Below, piece by piece: positions 29,123 to 37,616 of a DNA stretch of 64,000 bases (positions are counted from its first letter, which is position 1; each line of letters opens with the position of its first letter). The DNA lies in assembly GCF_011392125.1 (NCBI RefSeq), contig NZ_JAAJBU010000007.1:114492-178491 (forward strand), written 5' to 3'. This DNA comes from Flavobacterium lotistagni. Its GTDB lineage: Bacteria; Bacteroidota; Bacteroidia; Flavobacteriales; Flavobacteriaceae. Under the pieces are notes generated by a model. The model searched no databases and was not told the origin of the DNA. It worked only from the letters and a program-made list of their open reading frames with translations. Position numbers and translations under genes: made by a program.

Positions 29123-30523
29123 ATGAATACCAAATATTTCGACCTGATCAACCAAACCTATTATTTCCCACAAGCAGAATTCACGCTCAACAAAGACAAC
29201 CTGTTATTCCACAACATCGATTTGATGAAACTCGTGGAGCAATACGGAACACCGCTGAAATTCACTTACTTGCCGCAAATTTCTAGCAACATCAAACGCG
29301 CCAAGAATTGGTTCCGTAATGCGATGGAAAAAAACAAGTACGAAGGGAAATACTACTACTGTTACTGCACCAAAAGCTCGCATTTTTCCTATATCATGAA
29401 CGAGGCGTTCAAGAACAATATCCATATTGAAACGTCTTCTGCGTTCGATATCAATATTGTCGAAAACCTGCTTTCGGAAGGCAAAATCAGCAAAAGCACT
29501 TACGTGATCTGCAACGGTTTCAAACGCGACCAATATGTGGAAAACATCGCGCGCTTGATCAACAATGGGCACAAGAACACCATTCCAATCATCGACAATT
29601 ACGAAGAACTCGATTTGTTGCAAGCCGAAATCAAAGGCAAGTTCAAAATCGGCATCCGGATTGCCGCCGAAGAAGAACCGAAATTTGAATTCTATACTTC
29701 GCGTTTGGGCATTGGATATAAGAATATCGTTCAGTTTTACCGCAAGCAAATTCAGGAAAACCCGAATCTCGAGCTCAAGATGCTGCACTTTTTCATCAAC
29801 ACGGGCATCAACGATACGGCTTACTACTGGAACGAGCTCGTAAAATGTATCAAAGTATACATCGCGCTCAAAAGAGAATGCCCGACACTCGACGGACTCA
29901 ACATTGGCGGCGGTTTCCCGATCAAGAATTCACTCGCTTTCGAATACGATTACCAATACATGATCGACGAGATCATCAACCAAATTAAAATCGCCTGCGA
30001 CGAGGAAGAAGTAGAAGTACCGAACATTTTCACTGAATTCGGTTCGTTTACCGTGGGCGAAAGCGGCGGCGCGATTTATCAAATTCTCTATCAGAAACAA
30101 CAAAACGACCGCGAAAAGTGGAACATGATCGACTCGTCTTTCATCACCACTTTACCCGATACTTGGGCCATCAACAAGCGTTTCATCATGCTGGCCATCA
30201 ACCGCTGGAACGACACCTACGAGCGCGTTTTGCTTGGCGGCTTGACCTGCGACAGCGACGACTATTACAACTCCGAGCAGAACATGAACGCCATCTACCT
30301 GCCCAAGTACAACAAGGAAAAACCTTTGTACATCGGCTTTTTCAATACCGGCGCCTATCAGGAAACCATTGGCGGCTACGGCGGATTGCACCACTGCCTG
30401 ATTCCACAGCCGCGCCACATCTTGATCGACCGCGACGAAAACGGCATTTTGGCGACCGAGATTTTCTCTGAGCAACAAACTTCAGAAGAAGTGCTCAACA
30501 TATTAGGATATAATAAAAAATAA
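29123..30523 (+). CDS. speA: arginine decarboxylase (type III fold, PLP-dependent)
   Basis: 466 residues of the alanine-racemase-like (fold type III) decarboxylase group. The PLP-binding lysine is K84 in YCYCTKSSHF, followed by the barrel strands HIETSSAFDINIV, GIRIAAEEE and GLNIGGGFP. The second domain carries FTEFGSFTVGESGGAIY and the family's CDSDDYY motif, where the Asp helps bind substrate. It converts arginine to agmatine, first step of a polyamine route. It is shorter than the 630-residue E. coli SpeA and belongs to the Bacteroidota form often annotated as arginine decarboxylase. A DHS-like gene follows with a dispersed repeat between; no agmatinase gene (speB) is nearby. Confidence 0.87.
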   Translation: MNTKYFDLINQTYYFPQAEFTLNKDNLLFHNIDLMKLVEQYGTPLKFTYLPQISSNIKRAKNWFRNAMEKNKYEGKYYYCYCTKSSHFSYIMNEAFKNNIHIETSSAFDINIVENLLSEGKISKSTYVICNGFKRDQYVENIARLINNGHKNTIPIIDNYEELDLLQAEIKGKFKIGIRIAAEEEPKFEFYTSRLGIGYKNIVQFYRKQIQENPNLELKMLHFFINTGINDTAYYWNELVKCIKVYIALKRECPTLDGLNIGGGFPIKNSLAFEYDYQYMIDEIINQIKIACDEEEVEVPNIFTEFGSFTVGESGGAIYQILYQKQQNDREKWNMIDSSFITTLPDTWAINKRFIMLAINRWNDTYERVLLGGLTCDSDDYYNSEQNMNAIYLPKYNKEKPLYIGFFNTGAYQETIGGYGGLHHCLIPQPRHILIDRDENGILATEIFSEQQTSEEVLNILGYNKK

Positions 30524-30545
30524 TTTATTTTTGAAAATGATTTTC

Positions 30546-30628
30546 AGGAGCTGATTCCTGCTGTACGCTTATATCTTTCGCGCTGAACGCCAGCGCAAAA
30601 GGATAACCGCTTCCATCAGGGCTAGGGC
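30546..30628 (+). repeat. dispersed CCTGCT...ATCAGGGCTAGG element, copy B
   Basis: Starts AGGAGCTGATTCCTGCTG and ends CATCAGGGCTAGGGC. Inner hairpin: ATCTTTCGCGCTG pairs with CAGCGCAAAAGGAT. It lies between speA and the DHS-like gene, on the same strand. Confidence 0.8.
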
Positions 30629-30652
30629 TACAGAATCACAAACCACATTATT

Positions 30653-31627
30653 ATGAGTAAAGGACCCATCAGTCAATTTATCGAGAAACACTATTTGCAC
30701 TTCAATGCCGCCGCACTGGTTGACGCTGCTAAAGGATACGAAGCCCATTTGCTCGACAACGGCAAAATGCTGATTTCATTGGCCGGCGCCATGAGTACCG
30801 CCGAATTGGGCAAATCATTGGCTGAGATGATCCGTCAAGACAAAGTACACATTATTTCGTGTACCGGCGCCAACCTCGAGGAAGACATCATGAACCTCGT
30901 GGCCCACAATTCCTATAAGCGCGTGCCGAACTACCGCGATTTGAGCCCACAAGAAGAATGGGATTTACTCGAAAACCACTACAACCGCGTTACCGATACT
31001 TGCATTCCTGAAGAAGAAGCTTTCCGCAGATTGCAATCGCATTTATACGATATTTGGAACAATGCCGACTCGAAAGGCGAGCGTTATTTTCCGCACGAGT
31101 TCATGTACCAAATGATCAATTCCGGCGTTCTGAAACAATATTACGAGATCGACCCGAAAGATTCCTGGATGGTCGCCGCCGCAGAAAAAAACCTGCCGAT
31201 AGTCGTTCCAGGTTGGGAAGACAGCACCATGGGAAATATTTTCGCATCGTATTGCATCAAAGGTGAATTCAAGCCCACAACCATGAAAAGCGGGATTGAA
31301 TACATGATGTGGTTGGCCGATTGGTACACTAAAAACTGCGAAGGAAAAGGAATCGGTTTCTTCCAGATTGGTGGTGGTATCGCCGGAGATTTCCCTATTT
31401 GCGTCGTGCCGATGTTGTACCAAGATATGGAAATGCACGATGTGCCGTTCTGGAGTTATTTCTGCCAGATTTCAGATTCGACTACCAGTTACGGTTCTTA
31501 TTCCGGCGCTGTGCCGAACGAAAAGATTACTTGGGGAAAACTCGATATCCATACTCCAAAATTCATTGTTGAATCCGATGCTACAATTGTAGCCCCACTA
31601 ATTTTTGCTTACCTACTTGATTTATAA
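30653..31627 (+). CDS. deoxyhypusine synthase-like enzyme
   Basis: 324 residues, full-length member of the deoxyhypusine synthase (DHS) family. NAD-binding and active-site features: LAGAMSTAELGKSLAEMI, SCTGANLEEDIMN, VPGWEDSTMGN, GGGIAGDFPI and SYGSYSGAVPNEKITWGK, in which K296 corresponds to the catalytic WGK lysine of eukaryotic DHS. Bacteria lack eIF5A, so the real substrate must differ; bacterial homologues are proposed to make homospermidine or related polyamines by transferring an aminobutyl group. It follows arginine decarboxylase, which supports a polyamine role. It is 7 bases from the acidic protein gene. Confidence 0.88.
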   Translation: MSKGPISQFIEKHYLHFNAAALVDAAKGYEAHLLDNGKMLISLAGAMSTAELGKSLAEMIRQDKVHIISCTGANLEEDIMNLVAHNSYKRVPNYRDLSPQEEWDLLENHYNRVTDTCIPEEEAFRRLQSHLYDIWNNADSKGERYFPHEFMYQMINSGVLKQYYEIDPKDSWMVAAAEKNLPIVVPGWEDSTMGNIFASYCIKGEFKPTTMKSGIEYMMWLADWYTKNCEGKGIGFFQIGGGIAGDFPICVVPMLYQDMEMHDVPFWSYFCQISDSTTSYGSYSGAVPNEKITWGKLDIHTPKFIVESDATIVAPLIFAYLLDL

Positions 31628-31633
31628 TAAACT

Positions 31634-32062
31634 ATGAGAAGAATTATTGTTGATTACTCTAAACTGACCAACGAAATCCTTACCTTATTGGTGGAAAAAT
31701 TCCCTGACGGCTACGATGACTCGAACATCATCCGCTTCCGCAACGCCCACAACGAATTGATTGAAGCCGTAGAAGTGCGCACTGAAGACACGATTTATTT
31801 AGTAAAAGTGAGCACCAAACTCGCGAGCCGACTCGAAAAATTTGAAGAAGACGACGATCTAGACGATATCGTAGAACCAATCGATGTGATCAAAGGCATT
31901 GATATCGACGACGAAGACGCGCCTTCGGAAGATGATGATGAGGAAGAAGTAGATATCACTAAAGATCCGGGCGGCTCAGACGATGATGGCGATGACGACG
32001 ACGATGATGAGGACGATGAAGATGATATCGCCGACGACGAAGATGACGACGACGACGAATAA
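31634..32062 (+). CDS. hyperacidic protein of unknown function
   Basis: 142 residues. The first 75 form a small folded-looking domain (MRRIIVDYSKLTNEILTLLV, then TEDTIYLVKVSTKLASRLEK), and the remaining part is almost all Asp and Glu, with runs up to nine acidic residues long. Similar proteins in Flavobacteriaceae are sometimes labelled 'DNA primase' without real evidence, and I see no primase motif. A charge-based role such as binding basic protein, metal or polyamine is only a guess. It starts 7 bases after the DHS-like gene, so the two are probably co-transcribed, and it ends at a strong terminator. Confidence 0.7.
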   Translation: MRRIIVDYSKLTNEILTLLVEKFPDGYDDSNIIRFRNAHNELIEAVEVRTEDTIYLVKVSTKLASRLEKFEEDDDLDDIVEPIDVIKGIDIDDEDAPSEDDDEEEVDITKDPGGSDDDGDDDDDDEDDEDDIADDEDDDDDE

Positions 32063-32087
32063 AGAAAAACAAATTATAAATACAACT

Positions 32088-32112
32088 AAGGAACTTTCGG
32101 GTTCCTTTTTTT
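32088..32112 (+). terminator. terminator after the speA/DHS/acidic protein unit
   Basis: AAGGAAC (32088-32094) pairs with GTTCCTT (32101-32107) and is followed by a run of T to 32112. Confidence 0.75.
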
Positions 32113-32122
32113 ATCGCTGCAC

Positions 32123-32599
32123 ATGATTAGTTCCTTTCCGCCTATTACTAGCCCTAATGCGCAAATCCTGATTTTAGGCACAATGCCCGGCGCGATGTCT
32201 TTACAACAACAGGAATATTACGCGCACAAGCAGAACCAATTTTGGAAAATTCTCTTTACGGTTTTTTCAGATGGCATTGTTCCTGAGAATTTTGAGTTTA
32301 AAGTCCAACTTATCAAAGAGAACCGAATCGTCCTTTGGGATGTACTGGCAAACTGCGAGCGCGAAGGCAGCCTCGATGTCAATATCAAAAACCATCAGGA
32401 GAACGACATTCCGGGTTTGTTGCAGGAATTTCCGGGCATCAGAAAAATCTTGTTCAATGGCAAAGAAAGCCACCGGTATTTCATGAAGAAATTTGGAAAC
32501 TTAGATGGCATTGAATTCCACGTCATGCCCTCCACAAGCCCAGCCAACACAGTCAAGTTTGAAGAAAAACTAAAGTCCTGGTGCGAAGCACTGATTTAA
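32123..32599 (+). CDS. DNA-deoxyinosine glycosylase (uracil-DNA glycosylase superfamily)
   Basis: 158 residues. Base-excision repair enzyme expected to remove hypoxanthine from deaminated adenine sites, a member of the Mug/TDG-like branch labelled DNA-deoxyinosine glycosylase. Motifs: ILGTMPGAMSLQQQEYYAHKQNQFW, where the first part is the catalytic GxMPG loop and NQFW stacks on the base, a central VLWDVLANC and the C-terminal PSTSPAN, which is the leucine-loop equivalent. The quoted stretch is given in two parts here: ILGTMPGAMS and EYYAHKQNQFW. It starts right after the terminator of the previous unit. Confidence 0.85.
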   Translation: MISSFPPITSPNAQILILGTMPGAMSLQQQEYYAHKQNQFWKILFTVFSDGIVPENFEFKVQLIKENRIVLWDVLANCEREGSLDVNIKNHQENDIPGLLQEFPGIRKILFNGKESHRYFMKKFGNLDGIEFHVMPSTSPANTVKFEEKLKSWCEALI

Positions 32600-32618
32600 A
32601 TTCTTTAAACAACGACTT

Positions 32619-32668
32619 CCTACAGCGAAGCGGTCTTAAAGCAAAGCGGTCCTACAGCGAAGCGGTCC
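32619..32668. repeat. short direct repeat of CTACAGCGAAGCGGTC
   Basis: The unit CTACAGCGAAGCGGTC occurs at 32620-32635 and again at 32652-32667, with a third degenerate copy (AAGCAAAGCGGTC) between. It sits in the 3' gap between the converging glycosylase and DinB genes. Confidence 0.6.
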
Positions 32669-32670
32669 TC

Positions 32671-33189
32671 TCAAAGATACCGCTCCACAAAAACCCGCTG
32701 GTGGTGGTTCTGATGCCCAATAATCACAAAGCCCAAAGCCCTAACCGACATCGGATGATTGGAAGCGGTGCCTACTTGCAATAAATCTTCCTCAGAAAAA
32801 CTCTTGAACAATGACAAAGTGGCTTGCCTCACCACGGCCAATTCGGTAAGTAAATCCTGAATGCTACGTGTGTTGGCTCGGGCTTCATCCACATAAACAT
32901 TCTCGTCGAAACTAGGTAAAGGGGTTTTGTCTTTTCTCGCAAACCGTAACGCCCGATAGGCAAAAATCCGTTCGGCATCAATCAAATGCAATAGAATATC
33001 TTTGATTGTCCATTTACCTTCGGCGTAACGATAATCAAATTTGTCCATCGGGATGTTTTGCACGAATTTAATCAATCGATGTACAGATATTTCGAGTTCT
33101 TCTATTAGGTTGTATTCGTTGGAAACCGCTGCAATGTATGGCGCGTAGTGTACTGCGTATTCCGTGTTTGGTAATTGATTGACTTTCAT
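32671..33189 (-). CDS. DinB family protein
   Basis: 172-residue four-helix bundle of the DinB/YfiT-like group. The probable metal triad is visible: a His in ILLHLIDAERIFAYR on helix 2 and the pair in GHQNHHQR near the C-terminus. Family members in other bacteria are thiol transferases or bind metals (bacillithiol S-transferase in Firmicutes), so a bacillithiol link fits the YtxJ gene at the start of the window, but that is inference. It lies 11 bases after the ppc gene, both on the minus strand. Confidence 0.8.
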   Translation of the reverse strand: MKVNQLPNTEYAVHYAPYIAAVSNEYNLIEELEISVHRLIKFVQNIPMDKFDYRYAEGKWTIKDILLHLIDAERIFAYRALRFARKDKTPLPSFDENVYVDEARANTRSIQDLLTELAVVRQATLSLFKSFSEEDLLQVGTASNHPMSVRALGFVIIGHQNHHQRVFVERYL

Positions 33190-33200
33190 TAGTTAAAGTT

Positions 33201-35756
33201 TTACGCCGAATTCCGGCTGGCATTAATATTTCCGAATAACGAACGGGTGACTAATTTCTGGTAGGTTTCGATTAGTTGGGTATCGGCATTCTCTTGTTTT
33301 TGCAACTGACTGATTCGAAGCAGCGCGTACTGCTGAATAGCCAATAACGGCTTGACAATATTCTCACGCATCGCTATGGAAGCCTTGCCGTCGGGATAAT
33401 TTTCCATAAGTTCGCTATGACCCGCTATTTTAAGTAGTAATCGTTTAGTTTCAAGGTATTCGTTGTAAATAATTTGCCAAAAAGCACCAAATCCCGGATC
33501 GTCTTTTAAGTAAGCCGTCAGCGGAAAGAATGATTTTGCCAAAGACATCATACTGTTTTCGAGTAAAGTCCTGAAAAAAAGCGAATCGCGATACAAATGC
33601 TGCACTTGTGTCCAACGACCTGATTGCTCAAAATGCTTTAACGCACTGCCAACGCCAAAAAATCCAGGCACATTTTGTTTGAGTTGGCTCCACGAACCGA
33701 CAAACGGAATCGCTCGCAGTTCTGAAAAATCTAGCGTATCGGAATTGCTTCTTTTACTCGGGCGGCTGCCAATATTGGTTTTCGCATAATAATTTAAGGT
33801 ACTAATCTGCTCTAGATAAGGAATGAACTTCGGATGCTTCTTGAAATTAGAATATCGCTGATACCCGATTTGCGCCAATTCATCCAATATCGATTTCTGG
33901 CTTTCGGTCAACGTCGCTTGCGTTTGGTCAAACAGTTGGTTGCTCACGCCCGCACTGAGTAAATTTTCTAAATTGTACCGGCAAGAATCCGGCGTTCCGA
34001 AATTGGAACTGATGGTTTGCCCTTGCACAGTGACTTGAATTTCACAATTTTCGATAGAACGCCCTAATGAAGCATAAAACTGGTGCGTTTTCCCGCCGCC
34101 GCGCGCAGGTGGTCCGCCACGACCGTCAAAGAAAATTACTTTAATACCGTATTTTCTGGACACCGAAGTGATATTTTCTTTTGCTTTATAAATACTCCAG
34201 TTGGCCATCAGGTAGCCGCCGTCTTTGGTGCCATCAGAAAAACCGAGCATCACTGTTTGTTGGTTACCCCGACTTTGCAAATGCTTTTTATAAATCGGAT
34301 TGTTGTACAATTGCTCCATAATTTCCGGGGCATTTTGCAAATCATCGATTACTTCAAAAAGCGGCACGATGTCAAGTGTTGGATGTTCCCAATCACAGCT
34401 TTGCGCCAAAGCCAAAACCTGCATCACATGCCAAGCGCTTTCGCAATTGCTAATGATGTAACGATTGCAAGCAGGCTCGCCATTCTTATTTTGTATGGTT
34501 TTCATCGCATAGAGAGATTCGATGGTCGCGCGGGTAAGGCTACCAAAATTGTCTGCGATTAACTTGGGATAATTTTGCTGAAACAGCTTCATTTTCTCAG
34601 TGATCGATTTCGACTGGAAATTCTCATCAACTTTAAACAAATCGGCGAAAACGGCATCGTGAATCTTACTGTTCTGACGCAAATCGAGCGAAGCAAAGTG
34701 AAACCCGAACAACTTGACCTTATTGATCAAATCGTTGATCTCATCCAAATACAGGGATTGGTGTTCTTCGATAATAATTTCCCTGATTTGATGCAGTTGT
34801 TTTTCAAAAGCAGCTACGGTAATAAAAATAGCCCCTTCGGAATAAAACACCGAGCGATAAATCTTCTGCTCTAAATCGGCAATCAGAACATCAACTTTAT
34901 TGAAAGTCAGTTTGCGTTTGAGATTGCGAATATCCTTGTAATAATTTTTCAAAATAGACGAGCGCAAACGTTCAGCTACTTGAAGCGTAATCTCCGTAGT
35001 AACAAACGGATTGCCATCGCGGTCGCCACCGGGCCAAAAACCTAAATTGAAAATCGGGTTCTTGAGTTCCGCACCGGCAAAAACATTCTTTTGAATATAC
35101 GAAAGCATGGCACCACAAGTTTGGTAAAAAACGTTTTCAAGGTACCAAGTCAAACTTACCGCCTCGTCGAATGGTGTTGGTTTTTGCTTTTTGATGAAAG
35201 GCGTTTTGCCCAACTGCGAGAGCAATTCTTTAATCTTGACCAAATCGTCTTGACGAATCGCGGCCGTTAAATCGGTGATAATGCCCAGCACAGAACCCGG
35301 ATAAAACTGCGTCGGATGCGCTGTAAGCACCGTTCTGACTTTGAACTCGTTTAAAAAATCCCGAAAAGCCTCGGCCTTACCTTGACCGTCAGCCGTTTCT
35401 TTACTGTCGCGCAAAGAGCCTTTTCCTTCCAGGTTATTGACAATCGGAAAGGCGGCATCTTCAATCGCGTCAAACAACACAATCTGACGCTCAATATATT
35501 GGATAAAACGAAACAACAAACCGATTTTATGATGCTCGTCGGCATTGTCCAAATATTTTTGATTGAAGAAATTTACAATCTCAATTGGTGTTTCTTGCCG
35601 TTGGAAGCCCTTTTCGCAAACTTCGGAAAACAGTGGCAAGAGCACGCCGGTATTGTCAATCGCATCGAAAGGCAAAGTCAAAAACACGCTGTTGTAAACG
35701 TGATATTTCGATAACACATTCTGATGGAACCGTTCGATTTTGGTCAGCGTATACAT
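33201..35756 (-). CDS. ppc: phosphoenolpyruvate carboxylase
   Basis: 851 residues from the ATG at 35756. Adds bicarbonate to PEP to form oxaloacetate and refill the TCA cycle. Active-site signatures: VLTAHPTQF with the catalytic His, FWPGGDRDGNPFVT, VMLGFSDGTKDGGYLMANW, FFDGRGGPPARGGG (the phosphate-binding glycine loop) and a late GSRPSKR. An upstream in-frame start would add ten residues (MLTFAQIHLI) but runs through a repeat copy, and MYTLTKIERF is the family start. The C-terminal end lacks the typical QNTG of enterobacterial enzymes, ending in GNINASRNSA. DinB follows. Confidence 0.95.
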   Translation of the reverse strand: MYTLTKIERFHQNVLSKYHVYNSVFLTLPFDAIDNTGVLLPLFSEVCEKGFQRQETPIEIVNFFNQKYLDNADEHHKIGLLFRFIQYIERQIVLFDAIEDAAFPIVNNLEGKGSLRDSKETADGQGKAEAFRDFLNEFKVRTVLTAHPTQFYPGSVLGIITDLTAAIRQDDLVKIKELLSQLGKTPFIKKQKPTPFDEAVSLTWYLENVFYQTCGAMLSYIQKNVFAGAELKNPIFNLGFWPGGDRDGNPFVTTEITLQVAERLRSSILKNYYKDIRNLKRKLTFNKVDVLIADLEQKIYRSVFYSEGAIFITVAAFEKQLHQIREIIIEEHQSLYLDEINDLINKVKLFGFHFASLDLRQNSKIHDAVFADLFKVDENFQSKSITEKMKLFQQNYPKLIADNFGSLTRATIESLYAMKTIQNKNGEPACNRYIISNCESAWHVMQVLALAQSCDWEHPTLDIVPLFEVIDDLQNAPEIMEQLYNNPIYKKHLQSRGNQQTVMLGFSDGTKDGGYLMANWSIYKAKENITSVSRKYGIKVIFFDGRGGPPARGGGKTHQFYASLGRSIENCEIQVTVQGQTISSNFGTPDSCRYNLENLLSAGVSNQLFDQTQATLTESQKSILDELAQIGYQRYSNFKKHPKFIPYLEQISTLNYYAKTNIGSRPSKRSNSDTLDFSELRAIPFVGSWSQLKQNVPGFFGVGSALKHFEQSGRWTQVQHLYRDSLFFRTLLENSMMSLAKSFFPLTAYLKDDPGFGAFWQIIYNEYLETKRLLLKIAGHSELMENYPDGKASIAMRENIVKPLLAIQQYALLRISQLQKQENADTQLIETYQKLVTRSLFGNINASRNSA

Positions 35757-35782
35757 GATAAGATGAATTTGAGCAAAAGTTA

Positions 35783-35814
35783 ACACGAATTCCGCGAATT
35801 TACACCAATTCGTC
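35783..35814 (-). repeat. single arm of the AACACGAATT palindrome family
   Basis: AACACGAATTCCGCGAATTT followed by ACACCAATTCG; an incomplete copy of the palindrome seen at 26334-26388. It lies just upstream of ppc. Confidence 0.5.
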
Positions 35815-35844
35815 TTCTATATTTTTGGAACTAGTGCCAAATAA

Positions 35845-35871
35845 AAAACCCCAAGGATTACTTGAGGTTTT
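35845..35871 (-). terminator. terminator of the Lrp-type regulator gene
   Basis: AAAACCCCAAG (35845-35855) pairs with CTTGAGGTTTT (35861-35871) with one mismatch; the minus-strand transcript ends in a T run. Confidence 0.75.
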
Positions 35872-35891
35872 AAATATCGTGATTGAAAAGT

Positions 35892-36371
35892 TTACATGTT
35901 CTTGAAAATCGTGTGCATTAGACGCTTTTTGTCGTTGATGCTTTCTTCGAGTGAAATCATGGTTTCGGTGCGGTAAACGCCTTCGATGTCGTCGATCATG
36001 AAGATGACTTCTTTGGCGTGCTTGGTGTCTTTCGCACGGATTTTACAGAAAATGTTGAATTTCCCTGTTGTAACCGAAGCCACAGTAATGTATGGAATTT
36101 CGTTGATGCGCTCCAAAACGAATTTGGTTTGTGAAGTATTGTTCAGAAAAACCCCAATGTAGGCAATGAACGAATAACCCAATTTGTCATAGTCGAGCAC
36201 TAACGACGAACCCATAATGATACCGGCGTCTTCCATTTTCTTGACGCGCACGTGCACGGTGCCCGCGGAAATCAGTAACTTTTTGGCAATGTCAGTAAAC
36301 GGAATTCTGGTATTGTCAATCAACATGTCTAAGATCTGGTGATCTACTTCATCTAATCGAAACTTGCTCAT
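35892..36371 (-). CDS. Lrp/AsnC family transcriptional regulator
   Basis: 159 residues. N-terminal winged helix-turn-helix (MSKFRLDEVDHQILDMLIDN, then DIAKKLLISAGTVHVRVKKM) followed by the RAM/ligand-binding ferredoxin-like domain (VASVTTGKFNIFCKIRAKD, then VYRTETMISLEE). Lrp-type proteins respond to amino acids and act as dimers or octamers. Its regulon cannot be read here. It has its own terminator, and the M14 peptidase gene 75 bases away on the same strand is separately transcribed or read through from upstream. Confidence 0.9.
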   Translation of the reverse strand: MSKFRLDEVDHQILDMLIDNTRIPFTDIAKKLLISAGTVHVRVKKMEDAGIIMGSSLVLDYDKLGYSFIAYIGVFLNNTSQTKFVLERINEIPYITVASVTTGKFNIFCKIRAKDTKHAKEVIFMIDDIEGVYRTETMISLEESINDKKRLMHTIFKNM

Positions 36372-36446
36372 AAATATTGCTAGTGTTATGTTTTGGCTAA
36401 ATGTAAAAAGAACAGTTGAATTATTCGCTACAAATCCAGAAAATTA

Positions 36447-37601
36447 TTAACTATTTATCCGGCCATTAACAATTTTAATGTTTTTATCTAACCAAAAATC
36501 TGCTTTTACATCTAATTTCGGAATATTGTCAGTTGAATCTGAATAAACTGCTCCTTGAGCATCAAATACAACATGCCCAAAATAATTTTCTAAATCTCCA
36601 ATCTGGGCAAAATATCCGTTAAAGCAAAGCTGGCCGTTAATCAACTCTTCTTTAAATTGAACGGCGAAATTCGTATTTTTTTCAATACCATCATAATTTA
36701 TCTTGACATTTTTATAAACAATATCAAAAAAAACGACCTTATTTTGAGGAATTTTCAAGTAATCATCCGTTTTATTATGAACTACAACGTTTTCGTTAAG
36801 GAATTGTAAAGACGCAAGAAGCGCAATAAATATATATTTCCGTGTTGCTTCGCGCTGATAGTCTTCTTGAAAATGTCCGGCCTCAAACAAAATCGTCGGT
36901 GCGCCAAACGATTGGAAAGTATCGCCGACGCAATTCAAATTAAACGCATCGTCAAAACGCCCGACTTGCCCGGGAATGAATTGTTGCAAAACTTCGTTCA
37001 TAGCAACAATTACCGCTATGGCTTTTTCACGAGTTGCATTTATCTCGCGTTGTAGGTTAAAAGCTGGTGCCAAAAAAGAAACGGTGGCAGGTAAATTCGA
37101 ATCGCCAACGCCATAAATCGTGCGCTGGTCGTGCAAGTTGAAACAATAATGCGGCTGAAACTCCTCAAAACATTGGCGCAACAACCTGCTTTCGGGCTGT
37201 GATAAATTCTGTGCGTCGCGGTTCAAATCTATACCGTTAGCGTTCTCACGTGTATAAGCTTCGGAACCGTCAGGGTTGAGCATGGGCAGAATCATCAAGG
37301 TAAAATGCGACAACCATCGTTGGGCCAATGCTTCATCGCTATGCAAAAATTGCAACAAATCGAATACAGCTTTGGTCGTCGTGCTTTCGTTACCATGCAT
37401 TTGCGACCACATTAAAATGCGCGTATTGCCCTGACCTATTTTATACCTATATAAAGGTTGCCCTAAAACAGAGCTTTCTACGATATCGAGTTGGCCGTCC
37501 GTATTCCATTGCTGTAATAAAGGTTCGATGTTGTTCAGTGTGATATAACGGCCTGACAATGTCTTTTCCTGATATTCTTCGGCTAAAAATTGATAATTCA
37601 T
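36447..37601 (-). CDS. M14 family zinc carboxypeptidase
   Basis: 384-residue metallocarboxypeptidase. Zinc ligands H69 and E72 in MHGNES and H157 in NLHDQ; substrate-binding segment NPDGSEAYTRENANGIDLNRD; catalytic E240 in ILFEAGH. No signal peptide is seen, so it is probably cytosolic and may trim C-terminal residues or muropeptides. A C-terminal domain (about 270-384) follows the catalytic part. It lies 15 bases after the acyltransferase gene and is expressed with it. Confidence 0.88.
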   Translation of the reverse strand: MNYQFLAEEYQEKTLSGRYITLNNIEPLLQQWNTDGQLDIVESSVLGQPLYRYKIGQGNTRILMWSQMHGNESTTTKAVFDLLQFLHSDEALAQRWLSHFTLMILPMLNPDGSEAYTRENANGIDLNRDAQNLSQPESRLLRQCFEEFQPHYCFNLHDQRTIYGVGDSNLPATVSFLAPAFNLQREINATREKAIAVIVAMNEVLQQFIPGQVGRFDDAFNLNCVGDTFQSFGAPTILFEAGHFQEDYQREATRKYIFIALLASLQFLNENVVVHNKTDDYLKIPQNKVVFFDIVYKNVKINYDGIEKNTNFAVQFKEELINGQLCFNGYFAQIGDLENYFGHVVFDAQGAVYSDSTDNIPKLDVKADFWLDKNIKIVNGRINS

Positions 37602-37616
37602 GCTAATGATAAATAA

